Of a stretch of DNA of 64,000 nt, positions 55,243-64,000 are shown piece after piece. Source of the DNA: Marinobacter subterrani (GTDB lineage Bacteria > Pseudomonadota > Gammaproteobacteria > Pseudomonadales > Oleiphilaceae); contig NZ_LFBU01000001.1 in assembly GCF_001045555.1 (NCBI RefSeq), positions 620,001 to 684,000 of the forward strand, written 5' to 3'. Positions within the stretch are counted from its first letter, which is position 1, and each line of letters begins with the position of its first letter. The notes beneath the pieces are model-generated. The model was not told the DNA's origin, did no database searches, and was given only the letters and a program-made list of their open reading frames with translations. Made by a program: the position numbers and the translations under genes.

Positions 55243-56082
55243 TTACACCTTCTCGAAACGTTGCAGTGTTGCGTTCACGGTCACAGCCAGGGATTCAAGG
55301 GCTGCAGCCTTTTCGAGACCTTCCGCGCTGGCCCGGTAAAAATGCGGTGTCATCGCCAGCAGGTCAGCAATCCGGTTGCCATCAGGCAGGAACAGGTCGA
55401 AACGAATCTCCTGTGAGCCGACCGACCGAAAGCCATCAGGAACCGCCGCGGCGGCCTCATTCGCCGGCTTCAGTTCAGGATAGATAATTTCGCGAAGTTC
55501 CCGAAGGTGGTCCGCACCGGCGTCCACCTGCAGCACCTGCCCTCCGGGCCTCAACACCCGGAGAAATTCGCCGTACACCGGAAAGCCGAACAGGCAAAGC
55601 ACCAGATCCAGCGACTCCGGCAATACCGGCAGGTTTGCGTTGCTGCCAACCACCCACCGGCTGTGTCTGTTCTGCCTGGACGCCGCGAGAATGGCCCATT
55701 TGGAGATATCCACACCAATCATGGCGAGGCTCCTGTCGCCAGCCATGCCTGCCAGGTGCCGGAGGTAATAGCCCTCACCGCAACCGGCGTCCAGTACCGA
55801 GGCAGTCCGGCCCCCGGGCAGCGCCTGCATCGACAGATTGCTCACGGCGTCGGCAATTTTCCCGTAGAACCCGGCATTGAGAAACCGCTGGCGGGCCGCC
55901 ACCATCTCTTTGCTGTCACCGGGGTCCCGGGATCGCTTCTTCTGAACCGGCAGCAGATGCACATAGCCTTGCCGGGCGACATCAAAACTGTGCCCATTTT
56001 CGCAACGCCAGGCGTTATCGATGGGGGCCAGAGGGCCACCGTCCAGCGGACAGGCCAGGGCATCAAACGGCATGGTGGTCAT
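55243..56082 (-). CDS. rlmA: 23S rRNA (guanine-N1)-methyltransferase RlmA family
   Basis: A 279-residue enzyme with an N-terminal zinc-like module and the conserved block GYVHLLPVQKKRSRDPGDSKEMVAARQ, then the SAM motif VLDAGCGEGYYLRHL. It methylates G745 or G748 of 23S rRNA. The first zinc-ligand pair reads CPLD rather than CPLC of E. coli, so one ligand differs. The ATG at 56082 (MTTMPFDALAC) avoids the upstream terminator. Confidence 0.85.
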   Translation of the reverse strand: MTTMPFDALACPLDGGPLAPIDNAWRCENGHSFDVARQGYVHLLPVQKKRSRDPGDSKEMVAARQRFLNAGFYGKIADAVSNLSMQALPGGRTASVLDAGCGEGYYLRHLAGMAGDRSLAMIGVDISKWAILAASRQNRHSRWVVGSNANLPVLPESLDLVLCLFGFPVYGEFLRVLRPGGQVLQVDAGADHLRELREIIYPELKPANEAAAAVPDGFRSVGSQEIRFDLFLPDGNRIADLLAMTPHFYRASAEGLEKAAALESLAVTVNATLQRFEKV

Positions 56083-56150
56083 GGTTGGTTTATCCGGTTC
56101 TGCGGTCAGGGCTTTGTAGCATGGCAGGTAATTCAGTCCGGCCCAACGAA

Positions 56151-56176
56151 AAAGGCACCCGTGGGTGCCTTTTTTC
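56151..56176 (-). terminator. Intrinsic terminator after etfA
   Basis: A G+C-rich stem (AAAGGCACCC paired with GGGTGCCTTT, with a very short loop) flanked by A-run and T-run, symmetric enough to work in both directions. It lies 16 bp after the etfA stop. Confidence 0.85.
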
Positions 56177-56191
56177 AAGCCAGACAGAAAG

Positions 56192-57133
56192 TTACAGAAC
56201 TTTCTTTAGCTCTTCTTCCAATTGCGGAACCGCTTCAAACAGGTCCGCAACCAGGCCGTAGTCGGCCACCTGGAAGATCGGCGCCTCTTCGTCCTTGTTG
56301 ATCGCCACGATCACCTTGGAGTCAGACATACCCGCCAGGTGCTGGATAGCACCAGAGATACCGACCGCCACGTACAGCTGCGGGGCAACGATCTTACCGG
56401 TCTGACCAACCTGCATGTCGTTCGGCACGAAGCCGGCGTCGACAGCGGCACGGGATGCACCAACGGCAGCACCCAGCAGATCAGCAATCTGCTCCAGCAT
56501 CTTGAAGTTGTCGCCGTTCTGCATGCCACGTCCACCGGAGATAACAATTCCGGCGGAGGCCAGATCCGGACGATCGGACTGTGCGAGTTCTTCCTTCACG
56601 AACGAAGACAGGCCGGCGTCCTTGACCACATCCAGCTGCTCAACAGAGGCAGAACCACCTTCTGCGGCCACGGGATCAAACGCGGTCGGACGAACGGTGA
56701 TCACCTTGATGCTGTCGCTGGACTTCACAGTCGCGATGGCATTACCCGCATAGATCGGACGAACAAAGGTGTCTTCGGACTCGACGCGCATGATGTCAGA
56801 CACCTGGGCAACGTCCAGCAGCGCAGCAACGCGCGGCATGAAGTCTTTGCCGGTGGTGCCGGCAGCAGCCAGGATGTGGCTGTAGCCCTTGCCCACTTCG
56901 GCAACCAGCTCACCCAGGTTCTCACCCAGGAAGTGACCATAAGCAGCGTTGTCGGCAACCAGTACCTTGTTAACGCCCTCGGCCTTGGCAGCCGCTTCAG
57001 CAACGGCCCCGCAGTTTTCACCGGCAACCAGTACGTCGATGTCACCGCCGATGGCCTTGGCAGCCGCTACAACATTCAGGGTAGCCTGTTTCAGGCTGCT
57101 GTTGTCATGTTCAGCAATTACAAGGATGCTCAT
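56192..57133 (-). CDS. etfA: Electron transfer flavoprotein subunit alpha
   Basis: A 313-residue FAD-binding ETF subunit, with the C-terminal signature [20 protein letters not shown] and [27 protein letters not shown]. It accepts electrons from acyl-CoA and related dehydrogenases and delivers them to ETF-quinone oxidoreductase. The ATG comes directly after the etfB stop (TAAATG), so the two are translationally coupled. Confidence 0.95.
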   Translation of the reverse strand: MSILVIAEHDNSSLKQATLNVVAAAKAIGGDIDVLVAGENCGAVAEAAAKAEGVNKVLVADNAAYGHFLGENLGELVAEVGKGYSHILAAAGTTGKDFMPRVAALLDVAQVSDIMRVESEDTFVRPIYAGNAIATVKSSDSIKVITVRPTAFDPVAAEGGSASVEQLDVVKDAGLSSFVKEELAQSDRPDLASAGIVISGGRGMQNGDNFKMLEQIADLLGAAVGASRAAVDAGFVPNDMQVGQTGKIVAPQLYVAVGISGAIQHLAGMSDSKVIVAINKDEEAPIFQVADYGLVADLFEAVPQLEEELKKVL

Positions 57134-57883
57134 TTAGATCACCTTCGCTTCATTCTTCAGTTTATCGACCAGCTCGGCAACGTCGGCCACTTTCACACCC
57201 GCCTGACGGGAAGCTGGTGCTTCAACCTTCAGAGTGGCAAGGCGCGGAGCGATGTCGACACCCAGATCGGCCGGGCTCATGGAGTCCAGCGGCTTCTTCT
57301 TGGCCTTCATGATGTTCGGCAGAGACGCGTAACGCGGCTCGTTAAGGCGCAGGTCGGTGGTAACAACCGCCGGCAGGCTCAGTGACAGGGTCATCAGACC
57401 ACCGTCTACTTCGCGGGTTACATTGACCTTGTCGCCTTCAACAACCACTTCGGAAGCGAAGGTGCCCTGACCCATGCCGGTCAGTGCGGCCAGCATCTGG
57501 CCAGTCTGGTTGTTATCGGAATCGATGGACTGTTTGCCAAGGATGACCAGCTTGGGCTCTTCCTTCTCGACAACAGCCTTCAGCAGCTTGGCCGCTTCGA
57601 GAGACTGAACCTCCTCGTCGGTTTCGACGTGGATACCACGGTCCGCACCCAGCGCCAGCGCAGTACGGATCTGCTCCTGGCAGGCTTTCGGGCCAATGGA
57701 TACCACCACGATTTCACTGGCAACACCCTTCTCCTTCAGGCGAACGGCTTCTTCAACCGCGATTTCGCAGAACGGGTTCATTGCCATCTTGACGTTGGCG
57801 AGATCAACACCGGTGTTGTCCGGCTTGACGCGCACCTTTACGTTGTAGTCGATTACTCGTTTTACAGCGACCAGAACCTTCAT
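57134..57883 (-). CDS. etfB: Electron transfer flavoprotein subunit beta
   Basis: A 249-residue ETF beta subunit with [33 protein letters not shown] and the AMP-binding loop [22 protein letters not shown] after GAGGAA. Head gene of the etfBA operon, divergent from etfD across a 420-bp region with a PsrA-like site. Confidence 0.95.
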   Translation of the reverse strand: MKVLVAVKRVIDYNVKVRVKPDNTGVDLANVKMAMNPFCEIAVEEAVRLKEKGVASEIVVVSIGPKACQEQIRTALALGADRGIHVETDEEVQSLEAAKLLKAVVEKEEPKLVILGKQSIDSDNNQTGQMLAALTGMGQGTFASEVVVEGDKVNVTREVDGGLMTLSLSLPAVVTTDLRLNEPRYASLPNIMKAKKKPLDSMSPADLGVDIAPRLATLKVEAPASRQAGVKVADVAELVDKLKNEAKVI

Positions 57884-58303
57884 AGATTCCTCGTTCTTCT
57901 ACGATGGGTTTATGACTTGCAGTCCTCACGCGGAGCCTGCCGAAACTCAGTGCGCACTAATGATGGAGGCAACAGTCAGCAGAATCAATAGCCTCAAACG
58001 CCGCGTCAGGACTGACCTTTCAGCCAATTCCCCGGTATTGACCGGGAATGACAATGAGACGATACTAGATTTCGACTCAAAACACACGATGTTTCAGTGT
58101 GCCTCTACAATGCCAAAGGAAAGACCAAATTTCAAACAAACGTTTGTTTGATTCTTCAAATACGGTATCCTTTTCGCAAGGTGAGTCGGTTTGATCGGCG
58201 GGCGACAGTCGTCTATACGCAGTTTTACCGGTATGATGGCGGCCCGGAAAACCTTCGCCTGCGGGCAACATAATATCCATTAAAGAAGTTTGAGGAGACC
58301 AAC
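57884..58303. promoter_or_regulatory. 420-bp divergent etfBA / etfD regulatory region
   Basis: No gene is seen here. A perfect 20-bp palindrome lies at 58132-58151, with a possible plus-strand promoter overlapping it (-35 TTGTTT at 58144, -10 TATCCT at 58166, 16-bp spacing). A second candidate plus-strand promoter is TTGACC at 58038 with GATACT at 58061 (17-bp spacing). Both operons would be controlled from this region. Confidence 0.55.
58132..58151. promoter_or_regulatory. PsrA-like operator (perfect 20-bp palindrome)
   Basis: TCAAACAAACGTTTGTTTGA is exactly self-complementary. It contains the CAAAC/GTTTG arms reported for PsrA, the TetR-family fatty-acid regulator of Pseudomonas and relatives, whose known regulon includes etf genes. 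The sequence and its place between two electron-transfer-flavoprotein operons are seen; the regulator's identity is inferred. Confidence 0.7.
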
Positions 58304-59956
58304 GTGGAACGCGAATCGATGGAATTTGATGTTCTGATCGTCGGCGGCGGCCCGGCGGGCCTGTCGGCAGCGTGCCGTGTCATGCAGTTGGCACAGGAAG
58401 CTGGCGAAGAACTCACCGTATGCGTGGTAGAAAAGGGATCCGAGATCGGTGCTCACATCCTGGCCGGCACGGTATTCGAGCCCACTGCCCTCAACGAGCT
58501 CTTCCCGGACTGGAAAGAGAAAGGCGCTCCGCTCAACACGCCCGTTACCCGTGACGACATTTTTCTGCTGAAGAACCAGGAAAACGCCACCAGGATTCCC
58601 AATGCGTTTGTGCCCAAGAACATGCACAATCATGGCAACTACATTATCAGCCTGGGCAACCTGTGCCGCTGGCTGGCCGAACAGGCCGAAGAGCTGGGCG
58701 TTGAAGTCTATCCCGGATTCGCAGCCGCCGAGACCATTGTTGAAGACGGTCAGGTAAAAGGCATTATTACCGGCGATATGGGCGTTGCCCGTGACGGTTC
58801 CGAAAAAGACGGCTACATGCCGGGCATGGAGCTGCGAGCCAAGTACACTCTATTTACCGAGGGCTGCCGTGGACACCTGGGCAAACGCCTGATTAACGAC
58901 TTCAAACTTGATGAAGGCAAGGATCCCCAGCACTACGGTATCGGTATCAAGGAGCTGTGGGACATCGATCCGGCCAAACACGAGCCAGGACTGGTGGTTC
59001 ATACCACTGGCTGGCCGCTGACCGAGAGCAGCTCTACCGGTGGTTCCTTCCTCTACCATCTGGAAAACGGCCAGGTGTACGTGGGCCTGATTGCGGATCT
59101 GTCCTACAGCAACCCGCACCTGAGCCCGTTTGACGAATTCCAGCGCCTTAAGCTGCATCCGGAAATCAAAAAACACCTGGAAGGCGGCAAGCGAGTGTCC
59201 TACGGTGCCCGCGCCATTGCCAAAGGCGGCTATAACGCTCTGCCGAAGATGAGCTTCCCGGGCGGCCTGCTGCTGGGCTGTGATGCCGGCACCCTGAACA
59301 GCTCCAAGATCAAGGGCTCCCACACCGCCATGAAGTCCGGCCTGTTGGGAGCCGAAGCGGTCTTCGAAGCATTGAAAGAAGGTAAGAACGGAGAGGAAAT
59401 CACCAGCTTCCAGAAGAAGTTCGAAGACAGCTGGCTGTTCAAGGAGCTCTACGCCGAGCGCAACTTCGGCCCGGCCATGCACAAGTTCGGCAACGTGGTT
59501 GGCGGTGCCATCGCCTTCTTCGAGCAGAACATCCTGCGTGGCAGCCTGCCGTTCACCTTCCACGACACCACTCCGGATTACGCCACCCTGAAGCCGGCCT
59601 CCGAGTGCAAGAAGATCGATTACCCGAAGCCGGATAACCAGCTGACGTTCGACAAGCTTTCCTCGGTGTTTATTTCCAATACCAACCACGAGGAAGACCA
59701 GCCGGTTCATCTGAAGCTGACCGATCCGGAGATTCCCATCAAGGAGAACCTGCCGAAGTACAACGAGCCTGCGCAGCGCTATTGCCCTGCCGGCGTTTAC
59801 GAGGTGGTGGATGCCGACGATGGTAGCGGTAAACGCTTCCAGATCAATGCCCAGAACTGTGTTCACTGCAAGACCTGCGACATCAAGGATCCGGCCCAGA
59901 ACATTACCTGGGTAACGCCGGAAGGCGGCGGTGGCCCGAACTATCCGAACATGTAA
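58304..59956 (+). CDS. etfD: Electron transfer flavoprotein-ubiquinone oxidoreductase
   Basis: A 550-residue membrane-associated enzyme linking ETF to the quinone pool. N-terminal FAD motif IVGGGPAGLSAAC, ILAGTVFEP, FTEGCRGHLGK, and a C-terminal 4Fe-4S site formed by YCPAGVYEV (about 493) and CVHCKTCDIKDP (about 518), ending GGPNYPNM. GTG start after GAGGAG. With etfBA it serves fatty-acid beta-oxidation. Confidence 0.95.
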   Translation: MERESMEFDVLIVGGGPAGLSAACRVMQLAQEAGEELTVCVVEKGSEIGAHILAGTVFEPTALNELFPDWKEKGAPLNTPVTRDDIFLLKNQENATRIPNAFVPKNMHNHGNYIISLGNLCRWLAEQAEELGVEVYPGFAAAETIVEDGQVKGIITGDMGVARDGSEKDGYMPGMELRAKYTLFTEGCRGHLGKRLINDFKLDEGKDPQHYGIGIKELWDIDPAKHEPGLVVHTTGWPLTESSSTGGSFLYHLENGQVYVGLIADLSYSNPHLSPFDEFQRLKLHPEIKKHLEGGKRVSYGARAIAKGGYNALPKMSFPGGLLLGCDAGTLNSSKIKGSHTAMKSGLLGAEAVFEALKEGKNGEEITSFQKKFEDSWLFKELYAERNFGPAMHKFGNVVGGAIAFFEQNILRGSLPFTFHDTTPDYATLKPASECKKIDYPKPDNQLTFDKLSSVFISNTNHEEDQPVHLKLTDPEIPIKENLPKYNEPAQRYCPAGVYEVVDADDGSGKRFQINAQNCVHCKTCDIKDPAQNITWVTPEGGGGPNYPNM

Positions 59957-59977
59957 GTTCGAATTCCGGTGACAGAA

Positions 59978-60002
59978 ACGGCCCAACGCGGGCCGTTTTT
60001 TT
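59978..60002 (+). terminator. Intrinsic terminator after etfD
   Basis: Stem ACGGCC (59978-59983) pairing GGCCGT (59991-59996), extended by one pair, with a loop of about five bases and a run of seven Ts. It lies 21 bp after the etfD stop. Confidence 0.88.
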
Positions 60003-60032
60003 GGGTTACCGAATTGCGGATTTTGTTGGGGC

Positions 60033-60130
60033 TGTCGGATTACGGCTTCGCCTAATCCGACCTACTGGGTTGGCGTGGGCGTTTGAGGTGCACCTTTGTA
60101 GGTCGGATTAGGCGCAGCCGTAATCCGACA
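60033..60130. repeat. Inverted pair of REP-like 33-bp repeats
   Basis: Copies at 60033-60065 and 60098-60130 are inverted and differ at one base. Each is itself a hairpin with the palindromic ends GTCGGATTA...TAATCCGAC. This is the layout of REP/BIME elements in gammaproteobacteria. They lie between the etfD and slyD-type terminators in a non-coding gap. Confidence 0.8.
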
Positions 60131-60150
60131 ATTTTTCGAAGGCCCCAAAA

Positions 60151-60177
60151 AAAACGGCTCCCTCGGGAGCCGTTTTT
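60151..60177 (-). terminator. Intrinsic terminator after the FKBP gene
   Basis: Stem AAAACGGCTCC and its complement around a short loop, with A-run on one side and T-run on the other, 20 bp past the stop of the peptidyl-prolyl isomerase gene; can act bidirectionally. Confidence 0.85.
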
Positions 60178-60196
60178 GATCGCGCTTCAGAACAGC

Positions 60197-60658
60197 TTAG
60201 TGAGCGTGACCGTGCTCCTGCTCTTCGTCAGTCGCCTCGCGGGCCTCTACCACTTCTACGTCGAAGTGCAGAGTCTGTCCGGCGAGCGGGTGGTTGGCAT
60301 CGATGGTAACGGTCTCGTCGCCAACTTCAACCACGCGAACAACCTGAGGGCCGCCCGGAGTCTGCGCCTGGAACTGCATGCCCGGCTCGATGGTATCGAC
60401 ACCTTCAAATGCAGAGAGCGGGACCGGCTGAACCAGCTCTTCGTTAACTTCGCCGTAGCCTTCAGCGGGCTCTACAGATACTTTGACCTGGTCGCCTGCA
60501 TTCTTTTCGTTCAGTGCGCTTTCCAGTCCACCGATAATGTTCTGTGCACCTTCCAGATAAGACAGAGGCTCACGACCTTCTACACGGGAGGAGTCAAGCT
60601 GCTCTCCCTGATCGTTGGTGAGCGTGTAATGGATGGTGACAACACGAGGTTGGGCCAT
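60197..60658 (-). CDS. FKBP-type peptidyl-prolyl isomerase (SlyD-like)
   Basis: A 153-residue two-domain FKBP: short FK fold halves with an inserted IF chaperone domain between. VTIHYTLTNDQGEQLDSS, SYLEGAQNIIGGLESAL, then ANHPLAGQTLHFDVEV are the SlyD signature. The C-terminal tail ends in HGHAH, a reduced metal-binding tail compared with E. coli SlyD. ATG after AAGGAG. Confidence 0.88.
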   Translation of the reverse strand: MAQPRVVTIHYTLTNDQGEQLDSSRVEGREPLSYLEGAQNIIGGLESALNEKNAGDQVKVSVEPAEGYGEVNEELVQPVPLSAFEGVDTIEPGMQFQAQTPGGPQVVRVVEVGDETVTIDANHPLAGQTLHFDVEVVEAREATDEEQEHGHAH

Positions 60659-60857
60659 GTGATCTCCTTGCGTGTCGCAATGACTGTTTAATTGATTTAG
60701 GCAATCGAAAGTGATCGTGAACAGCCAGACTGCACAGAGGGACTAACGACCACCGGGCCTCGTTAGAGAGCCAGGCTCATAACAAGTATGAAAACACAGT
60801 TTAACAAGTGACATAGTGCGTTTTCTACCGTCAATTCTGGGGGCATGGCATGGGTTT

Positions 60858-61424
60858 TCAACCGCTCCGGCCGATTTTGTAGAAAATTCCGTGACTAAAC
60901 ACCCCCAGCACGGGATGGCCGCCTTGGTTCCGCTCCACCACATGTTCCGCCAGGTCGTAATAGGCGGCGGTCACCAGCCGGGCTTCAACGCCGTGCCGTA
61001 CCTTCACAATCGGACGAGGCTCATCTGAGCCCGGGTAGGTTCCCACTTCCAACGGGTGGTCCTGGCCAATCTCCAGAGATTCACCGACGTTGGTGGTCAC
61101 CGACACCACCTGGCGGTCGCCCTCCCCCGTTACCCGCAGGGAATGGGCCAGCAGGGGGGCATCTTCCACCTGGATGCGCCACTTTTCCACCGGTGTTAAC
61201 AGGTAGTACTCGCCGTCTTCCTCACGGCGTAGGATGGTCGAAAATAATCGCACGATGGCTTCACGGGCCAGGGGGTCGCCCTTGAAGATCCAGTGCCCGT
61301 CACGGCTGATCCGAAGATCCATGTCACCGGACAGTTCAGGGTGCCACTGATCCAGGGGTGGAGGACCGGGGTTCTTCACAGTTTTCTCGACCTGTTTTGC
61401 AAGATTTTCCGGATTCATGCTCAT
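60858..61424 (-). CDS. DUF1285 family protein
   Basis: A 188-residue protein with the DUF1285 block SGDMDLRISRDGHWIFKGDPLAREAIVRLFS and the C-terminal FYKIG. Family function is unknown. The ATG has GGGAG. It is separated from the FKBP gene by about 200 bp in which I see no other gene. Confidence 0.75.
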   Translation of the reverse strand: MSMNPENLAKQVEKTVKNPGPPPLDQWHPELSGDMDLRISRDGHWIFKGDPLAREAIVRLFSTILRREEDGEYYLLTPVEKWRIQVEDAPLLAHSLRVTGEGDRQVVSVTTNVGESLEIGQDHPLEVGTYPGSDEPRPIVKVRHGVEARLVTAAYYDLAEHVVERNQGGHPVLGVFSHGIFYKIGRSG

Positions 61425-61448
61425 TACGGTGGCTCCCGGTCCGGTGAA

Positions 61449-62345
61449 TTACAACCCGCGCATCCATTCCGCTCGCAGCGGGGCCGCGCCAGGGTTGGTG
61501 ATCGCCAGATTTACCTGGTCCAGCATTTTCTGTTTGTCGCGCCCCAAGGTGCCCTTGAGTACCAGGTAGTTGGAGGCGTGGTCGCTGCGGAAGACGGTTT
61601 TGTCCAGTTCCAGATGCTCCAGGAACAGGCGGATTTCCTCGAAGAGCCCCTGCTGGGAAAGCGGGACAAAGTCATCACCAAACCCTTCCCGGAAACGTTC
61701 CTCACCCTGAGGAAAGCTTACGACCAGTGTCGACAGAAAATCCGGCTGGGTTTCGTTGCACAACGTGGCGGTATTAATGGCATGTTGGCGGGACAGAGCC
61801 TCGCCACCCAGCCCGTTGAGAACCATCACCGAACTGGTCAGCCCCGCTTCCCGGATTGTAAGCAGCGCCGAGCGAGTAGATTCCCAGGTCTCGCCTTTGT
61901 TAACCCGGCGCAGGACTTCGTCATCGCCGGATTCCATGCCGATATAGAGAATCTCCAGACCCGCTTCTTTCAGCTCCGCCAACTCGCCCACGCTTTTTTT
62001 CGCCAGGTTGCGGGGCAGGCAGTAACTGGAGACTCGCTGTAAGTCCGGGAAGGCCTCGCGCAACTGGCCCAGAATCTCCAGAAGGCGGCGCGTTGGCAGA
62101 ACCATGGCGTCGCCATCCGCCAGAAAGACCCGACGTACGCTACCCAGGCTTCGGGCGGCCTTCTGAATATCATTCAGCACATCATCTGGTTTGCGGGCCC
62201 GGAATTTCTTCTGGGGCTGCGTGTACATCTCACAAAAGGTGCATTTGTTCCAGGAGCAGCCATTAGTCACGGGAAGGATCAGTGATTTGGCTTCACTGGG
62301 GGGCCGGAACACCGGCTCAACGTAGTCAATCGGAAAGCTGTACAT
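61449..62345 (-). CDS. Radical SAM protein
   Basis: A 298-residue radical SAM enzyme. The cluster motif is GCSWNKCTFCEMY with cysteines at 30, 35 and 38, giving CX4CX2C, a spacing found in some COG1032-type members. Downstream are FLADGDAMVLP and GLEILYIGMESGDDEVL. Substrate unknown; start ATG weakly supported by ribosome site. Between DUF1285 and sixA genes. Confidence 0.85.
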   Translation of the reverse strand: MYSFPIDYVEPVFRPPSEAKSLILPVTNGCSWNKCTFCEMYTQPQKKFRARKPDDVLNDIQKAARSLGSVRRVFLADGDAMVLPTRRLLEILGQLREAFPDLQRVSSYCLPRNLAKKSVGELAELKEAGLEILYIGMESGDDEVLRRVNKGETWESTRSALLTIREAGLTSSVMVLNGLGGEALSRQHAINTATLCNETQPDFLSTLVVSFPQGEERFREGFGDDFVPLSQQGLFEEIRLFLEHLELDKTVFRSDHASNYLVLKGTLGRDKQKMLDQVNLAITNPGAAPLRAEWMRGL

Positions 62346-62391
62346 AGTCTGGCTCGATTCGTCTGAATGCAGTTAGCAGATACTCCGAGTA

Positions 62392-62841
62392 TCAGGGCAG
62401 AAACTGTGCTTTCAGGTCCGCGCAGCCAGGGCCGACTACGGGCATGTCCAGCATCACTGCCTGGGAAGTCATGAACGGGATGCCCCGGCGGTGGGCATCC
62501 ACCAGCAGGGTTGCGAGGCTGCCCACCAGAGGCATGTGGGACACAATCAGCAGCGGCGATTCGTGCTGCTCAATCAGGGCGTCGAGGCATTCTCCGGGGT
62601 CATCGTCCGGCGTTATGAACATTTTCTCTTCGACCGGGCAATTCAGAATTTCAGAGACAATCGCCGCGGTTTGCCGGGCCCGCACATAGGGGCTGCTCCA
62701 GATCAGTTTCGGGCGCCAGGGCGATTCCGCAATCCGCGCAGCCACTTCCGCGACACCCGAACGGCCGGATTCGGTTAATTCCCGCTCCTGATCCAGGGTA
62801 TGCCACCCGGCCTCCCCGTGGCGCATGATCAGCAATTGCAA
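62392..62841 (-). CDS. sixA: Phosphohistidine phosphatase SixA
   Basis: A 149-residue histidine phosphatase with the RHG signature at residues 7-9 (MQLLIMRHGEAGW). SixA dephosphorylates phosphohistidine in relay proteins. The TTG start at 62841 is chosen because GCGGAGG lies at normal distance; a TTG two codons earlier would be too close. It is followed downstream by the radical SAM gene, and gpsA lies upstream. Confidence 0.85.
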   Translation of the reverse strand: MQLLIMRHGEAGWHTLDQERELTESGRSGVAEVAARIAESPWRPKLIWSSPYVRARQTAAIVSEILNCPVEEKMFITPDDDPGECLDALIEQHESPLLIVSHMPLVGSLATLLVDAHRRGIPFMTSQAVMLDMPVVGPGCADLKAQFLP

Positions 62842-62865
62842 GGGCAACCTCCGCTTTGTGGCCGG

Positions 62866-63933
62866 CTACTGAGTAATCGTGCGCGGCAGAATAAACTCCA
62901 CATCGGAATTCTGTACCGACATCATCAGGCTGTTGATAACGGCCTTGATGGAGGCGTTGCCATACAGAATCTCGTAGAGGCCACGAACCAGCGGCATATA
63001 AATGCCAATGGCTTCGGCCTTTTCCTTGACCAGTTTGAGGGTATAGATACCTTCAGCGACCTGCCCCAGTTCCGCCACTGCATCGTCCAGGTTCTGGCCC
63101 TGCCCCACAGCATAGCCCACCCGGAAATTCCGGCTCTTGGAGGAGGTACAGGTTACAATCAGATCCCCAACGCCTGCCAGCCCCATAAAGGTCATCGGAT
63201 TGGCGCCGAGACTCACCGCGAACCGGCTCATCTCCGCCAGGCCACGGGTGATCAGCATGGCCTTGGCGTTTTCGCCCATTTCCAGGGCGGAAGCCAGCCC
63301 CGCGACAATGGCATAGATGTTCTTGAGGGCACCGGCCAGTTCGACGCCGTATATGTCGACGTTGGCATAAACGCGGAAATACTCGCAGCCCAGCAGATCC
63401 TGCACGGCCCGACGCACATCCGGGTCCTTGGCGGCAATAACGGTGGCAGTCAGATCACGATTCACAATTTCGGCCGCGAGATTGGGCCCGCTCAGAACCC
63501 CGATACGGCAACGCGAAATTTCCTCCTGGAGAATTTCGCTCATCAGTTTGAAACCGTGTTCTTCAATACCCTTGGTCAAGCTGACAACAATCTGTTCATC
63601 GCGGAATTTGTCGGCATTTTCCCTGATAACCGCACGGAAAGCCTTGCTGGGTATGGCAACAAACACAATCTCGGCCTTGCTCACAGCATCGGCAAGATCA
63701 TTGGTGGGCTGAATATCGCCGGTCAGCTCGATGCCCGGCATATAGCGGCTGTTGATTCGGGTGGTGCGGATTTCCTCAGCCTGGGCGTCGCTGCGCATCC
63801 AGAAGTGAACGCGATGGCCGTTCTCGCCAAGCACTTTGGCCATGGCAGTGCCAAAACTGCCGCCACCCAGAACCGTTACGTCATGCACTGGCCCTGCTAC
63901 CCCGTTCTCCTGAGGCGTGTTTTTTTCAGACAT
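62866..63933 (-). CDS. gpsA: NAD(P)H-dependent glycerol-3-phosphate dehydrogenase
   Basis: A 355-residue GpsA converting dihydroxyacetone phosphate to glycerol-3-phosphate for phospholipid synthesis. N-terminal GGGSFGTAMAKVL (nucleotide motif), SGPNLAAEI, and the catalytic Lys in GALKNIYAI are present. ATG after GGAAGAG. Located upstream of sixA on the same strand. Confidence 0.94.
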   Translation of the reverse strand: MSEKNTPQENGVAGPVHDVTVLGGGSFGTAMAKVLGENGHRVHFWMRSDAQAEEIRTTRINSRYMPGIELTGDIQPTNDLADAVSKAEIVFVAIPSKAFRAVIRENADKFRDEQIVVSLTKGIEEHGFKLMSEILQEEISRCRIGVLSGPNLAAEIVNRDLTATVIAAKDPDVRRAVQDLLGCEYFRVYANVDIYGVELAGALKNIYAIVAGLASALEMGENAKAMLITRGLAEMSRFAVSLGANPMTFMGLAGVGDLIVTCTSSKSRNFRVGYAVGQGQNLDDAVAELGQVAEGIYTLKLVKEKAEAIGIYMPLVRGLYEILYGNASIKAVINSLMMSVQNSDVEFILPRTITQ

Positions 63934-64000
63934 AGCTCTTCCGTTTTTTTGATGTCAGACGGGAAACCGGTATCTCGAGACGAAGCAAACGAGTGGCGTC
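63926..64000 (-). CDS. Possible C-terminus of an upstream gene (right edge)
   Basis: An open frame enters from the right and ends at a TGA that overlaps the gpsA start by 8 bp. The 24 visible residues (DATRLLRLEIPVSRLTSKKRKSYV) are basic and plausible as the end of a coupled upstream gene. Too short to identify. Confidence 0.35.
   Translation of the reverse strand, partial: DATRLLRLEIPVSRLTSKKRKSYV

Noticed and set aside
56222..57385. A 387-residue plus-strand open frame
   Set aside because: Opposite etfA and etfB, which are unmistakable.

Overview
The window looks like chromosomal DNA from a marine gammaproteobacterium, most likely Marinobacter or a close relative. This rests on gene content and protein style (a sox cluster, CioAB-type oxidase, SelD fusion, divergent etfBA/etfD) and on a fairly even, moderately high G+C; no database search was possible. 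Nearly all of it is tightly packed coding sequence. I see no prophage, transposase, CRISPR array or rRNA.

Layout. 1-4.7 kb (minus strand) is a thiosulfate-oxidation operon running soxC, a short cytochrome c in the soxD position, soxX, soxY, soxZ, soxA, a SoxXA-binding protein and soxB, which leaves the window. A periplasmic metallo-beta-lactamase-fold gene diverges from it. 6-7.2 kb holds a retropepsin-like protein and an ACP phosphodiesterase. 7.3-21.7 kb is a glycogen island: glgC, a GH57 enzyme, malQ, a PilZ protein, an SDR and one GT35 phosphorylase on the minus strand, with glgB, glgA and a second GT35 phosphorylase divergent on the plus strand. 21.7-31 kb carries an esterase, an acyltransferase, recQ, a thioesterase-like gene, a periplasmic binding-protein-like gene, a chemotaxis receptor and a GNAT-nitrilase fusion.

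31-39.5 kb is the most interesting part, a probable selenium locus. A Lys/Ala-rich helix-hairpin-helix protein is coupled to a SelD fused behind an FAD oxidoreductase. Tail to tail with it lies a SenB-type selenosugar synthase, followed by a PhnD/PhnC/PhnE-like ABC transporter of the type proposed to import an oxidised selenium anion. SelD would make selenophosphate, SenB could move the selenium onto a UDP-sugar, and the transporter could bring selenium in. The expected next enzyme, SenA, is not in the window.

39.5-46.7 kb contains small hypothetical genes, a YadGH-type ABC exporter, a DUF192 protein, two crotonase-fold genes, a DMT transporter, a 46-residue membrane peptide, a 101-bp inverted-repeat element, tRNA-Leu(UAA) and a methyltransferase. 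46.7-52.5 kb is the cyanide-insensitive-type bd oxidase cydAB followed by its assembly exporter cydDC. 52.5-64 kb includes a saccharopine-dehydrogenase-like reductase, small membrane proteins, rlmA, the electron-transfer flavoprotein genes etfB-etfA divergent from ETF-quinone oxidoreductase around a perfect 20-bp PsrA-like palindrome, an inverted pair of REP-like repeats, a SlyD-type isomerase, a DUF1285 protein, a radical SAM protein, sixA and gpsA.
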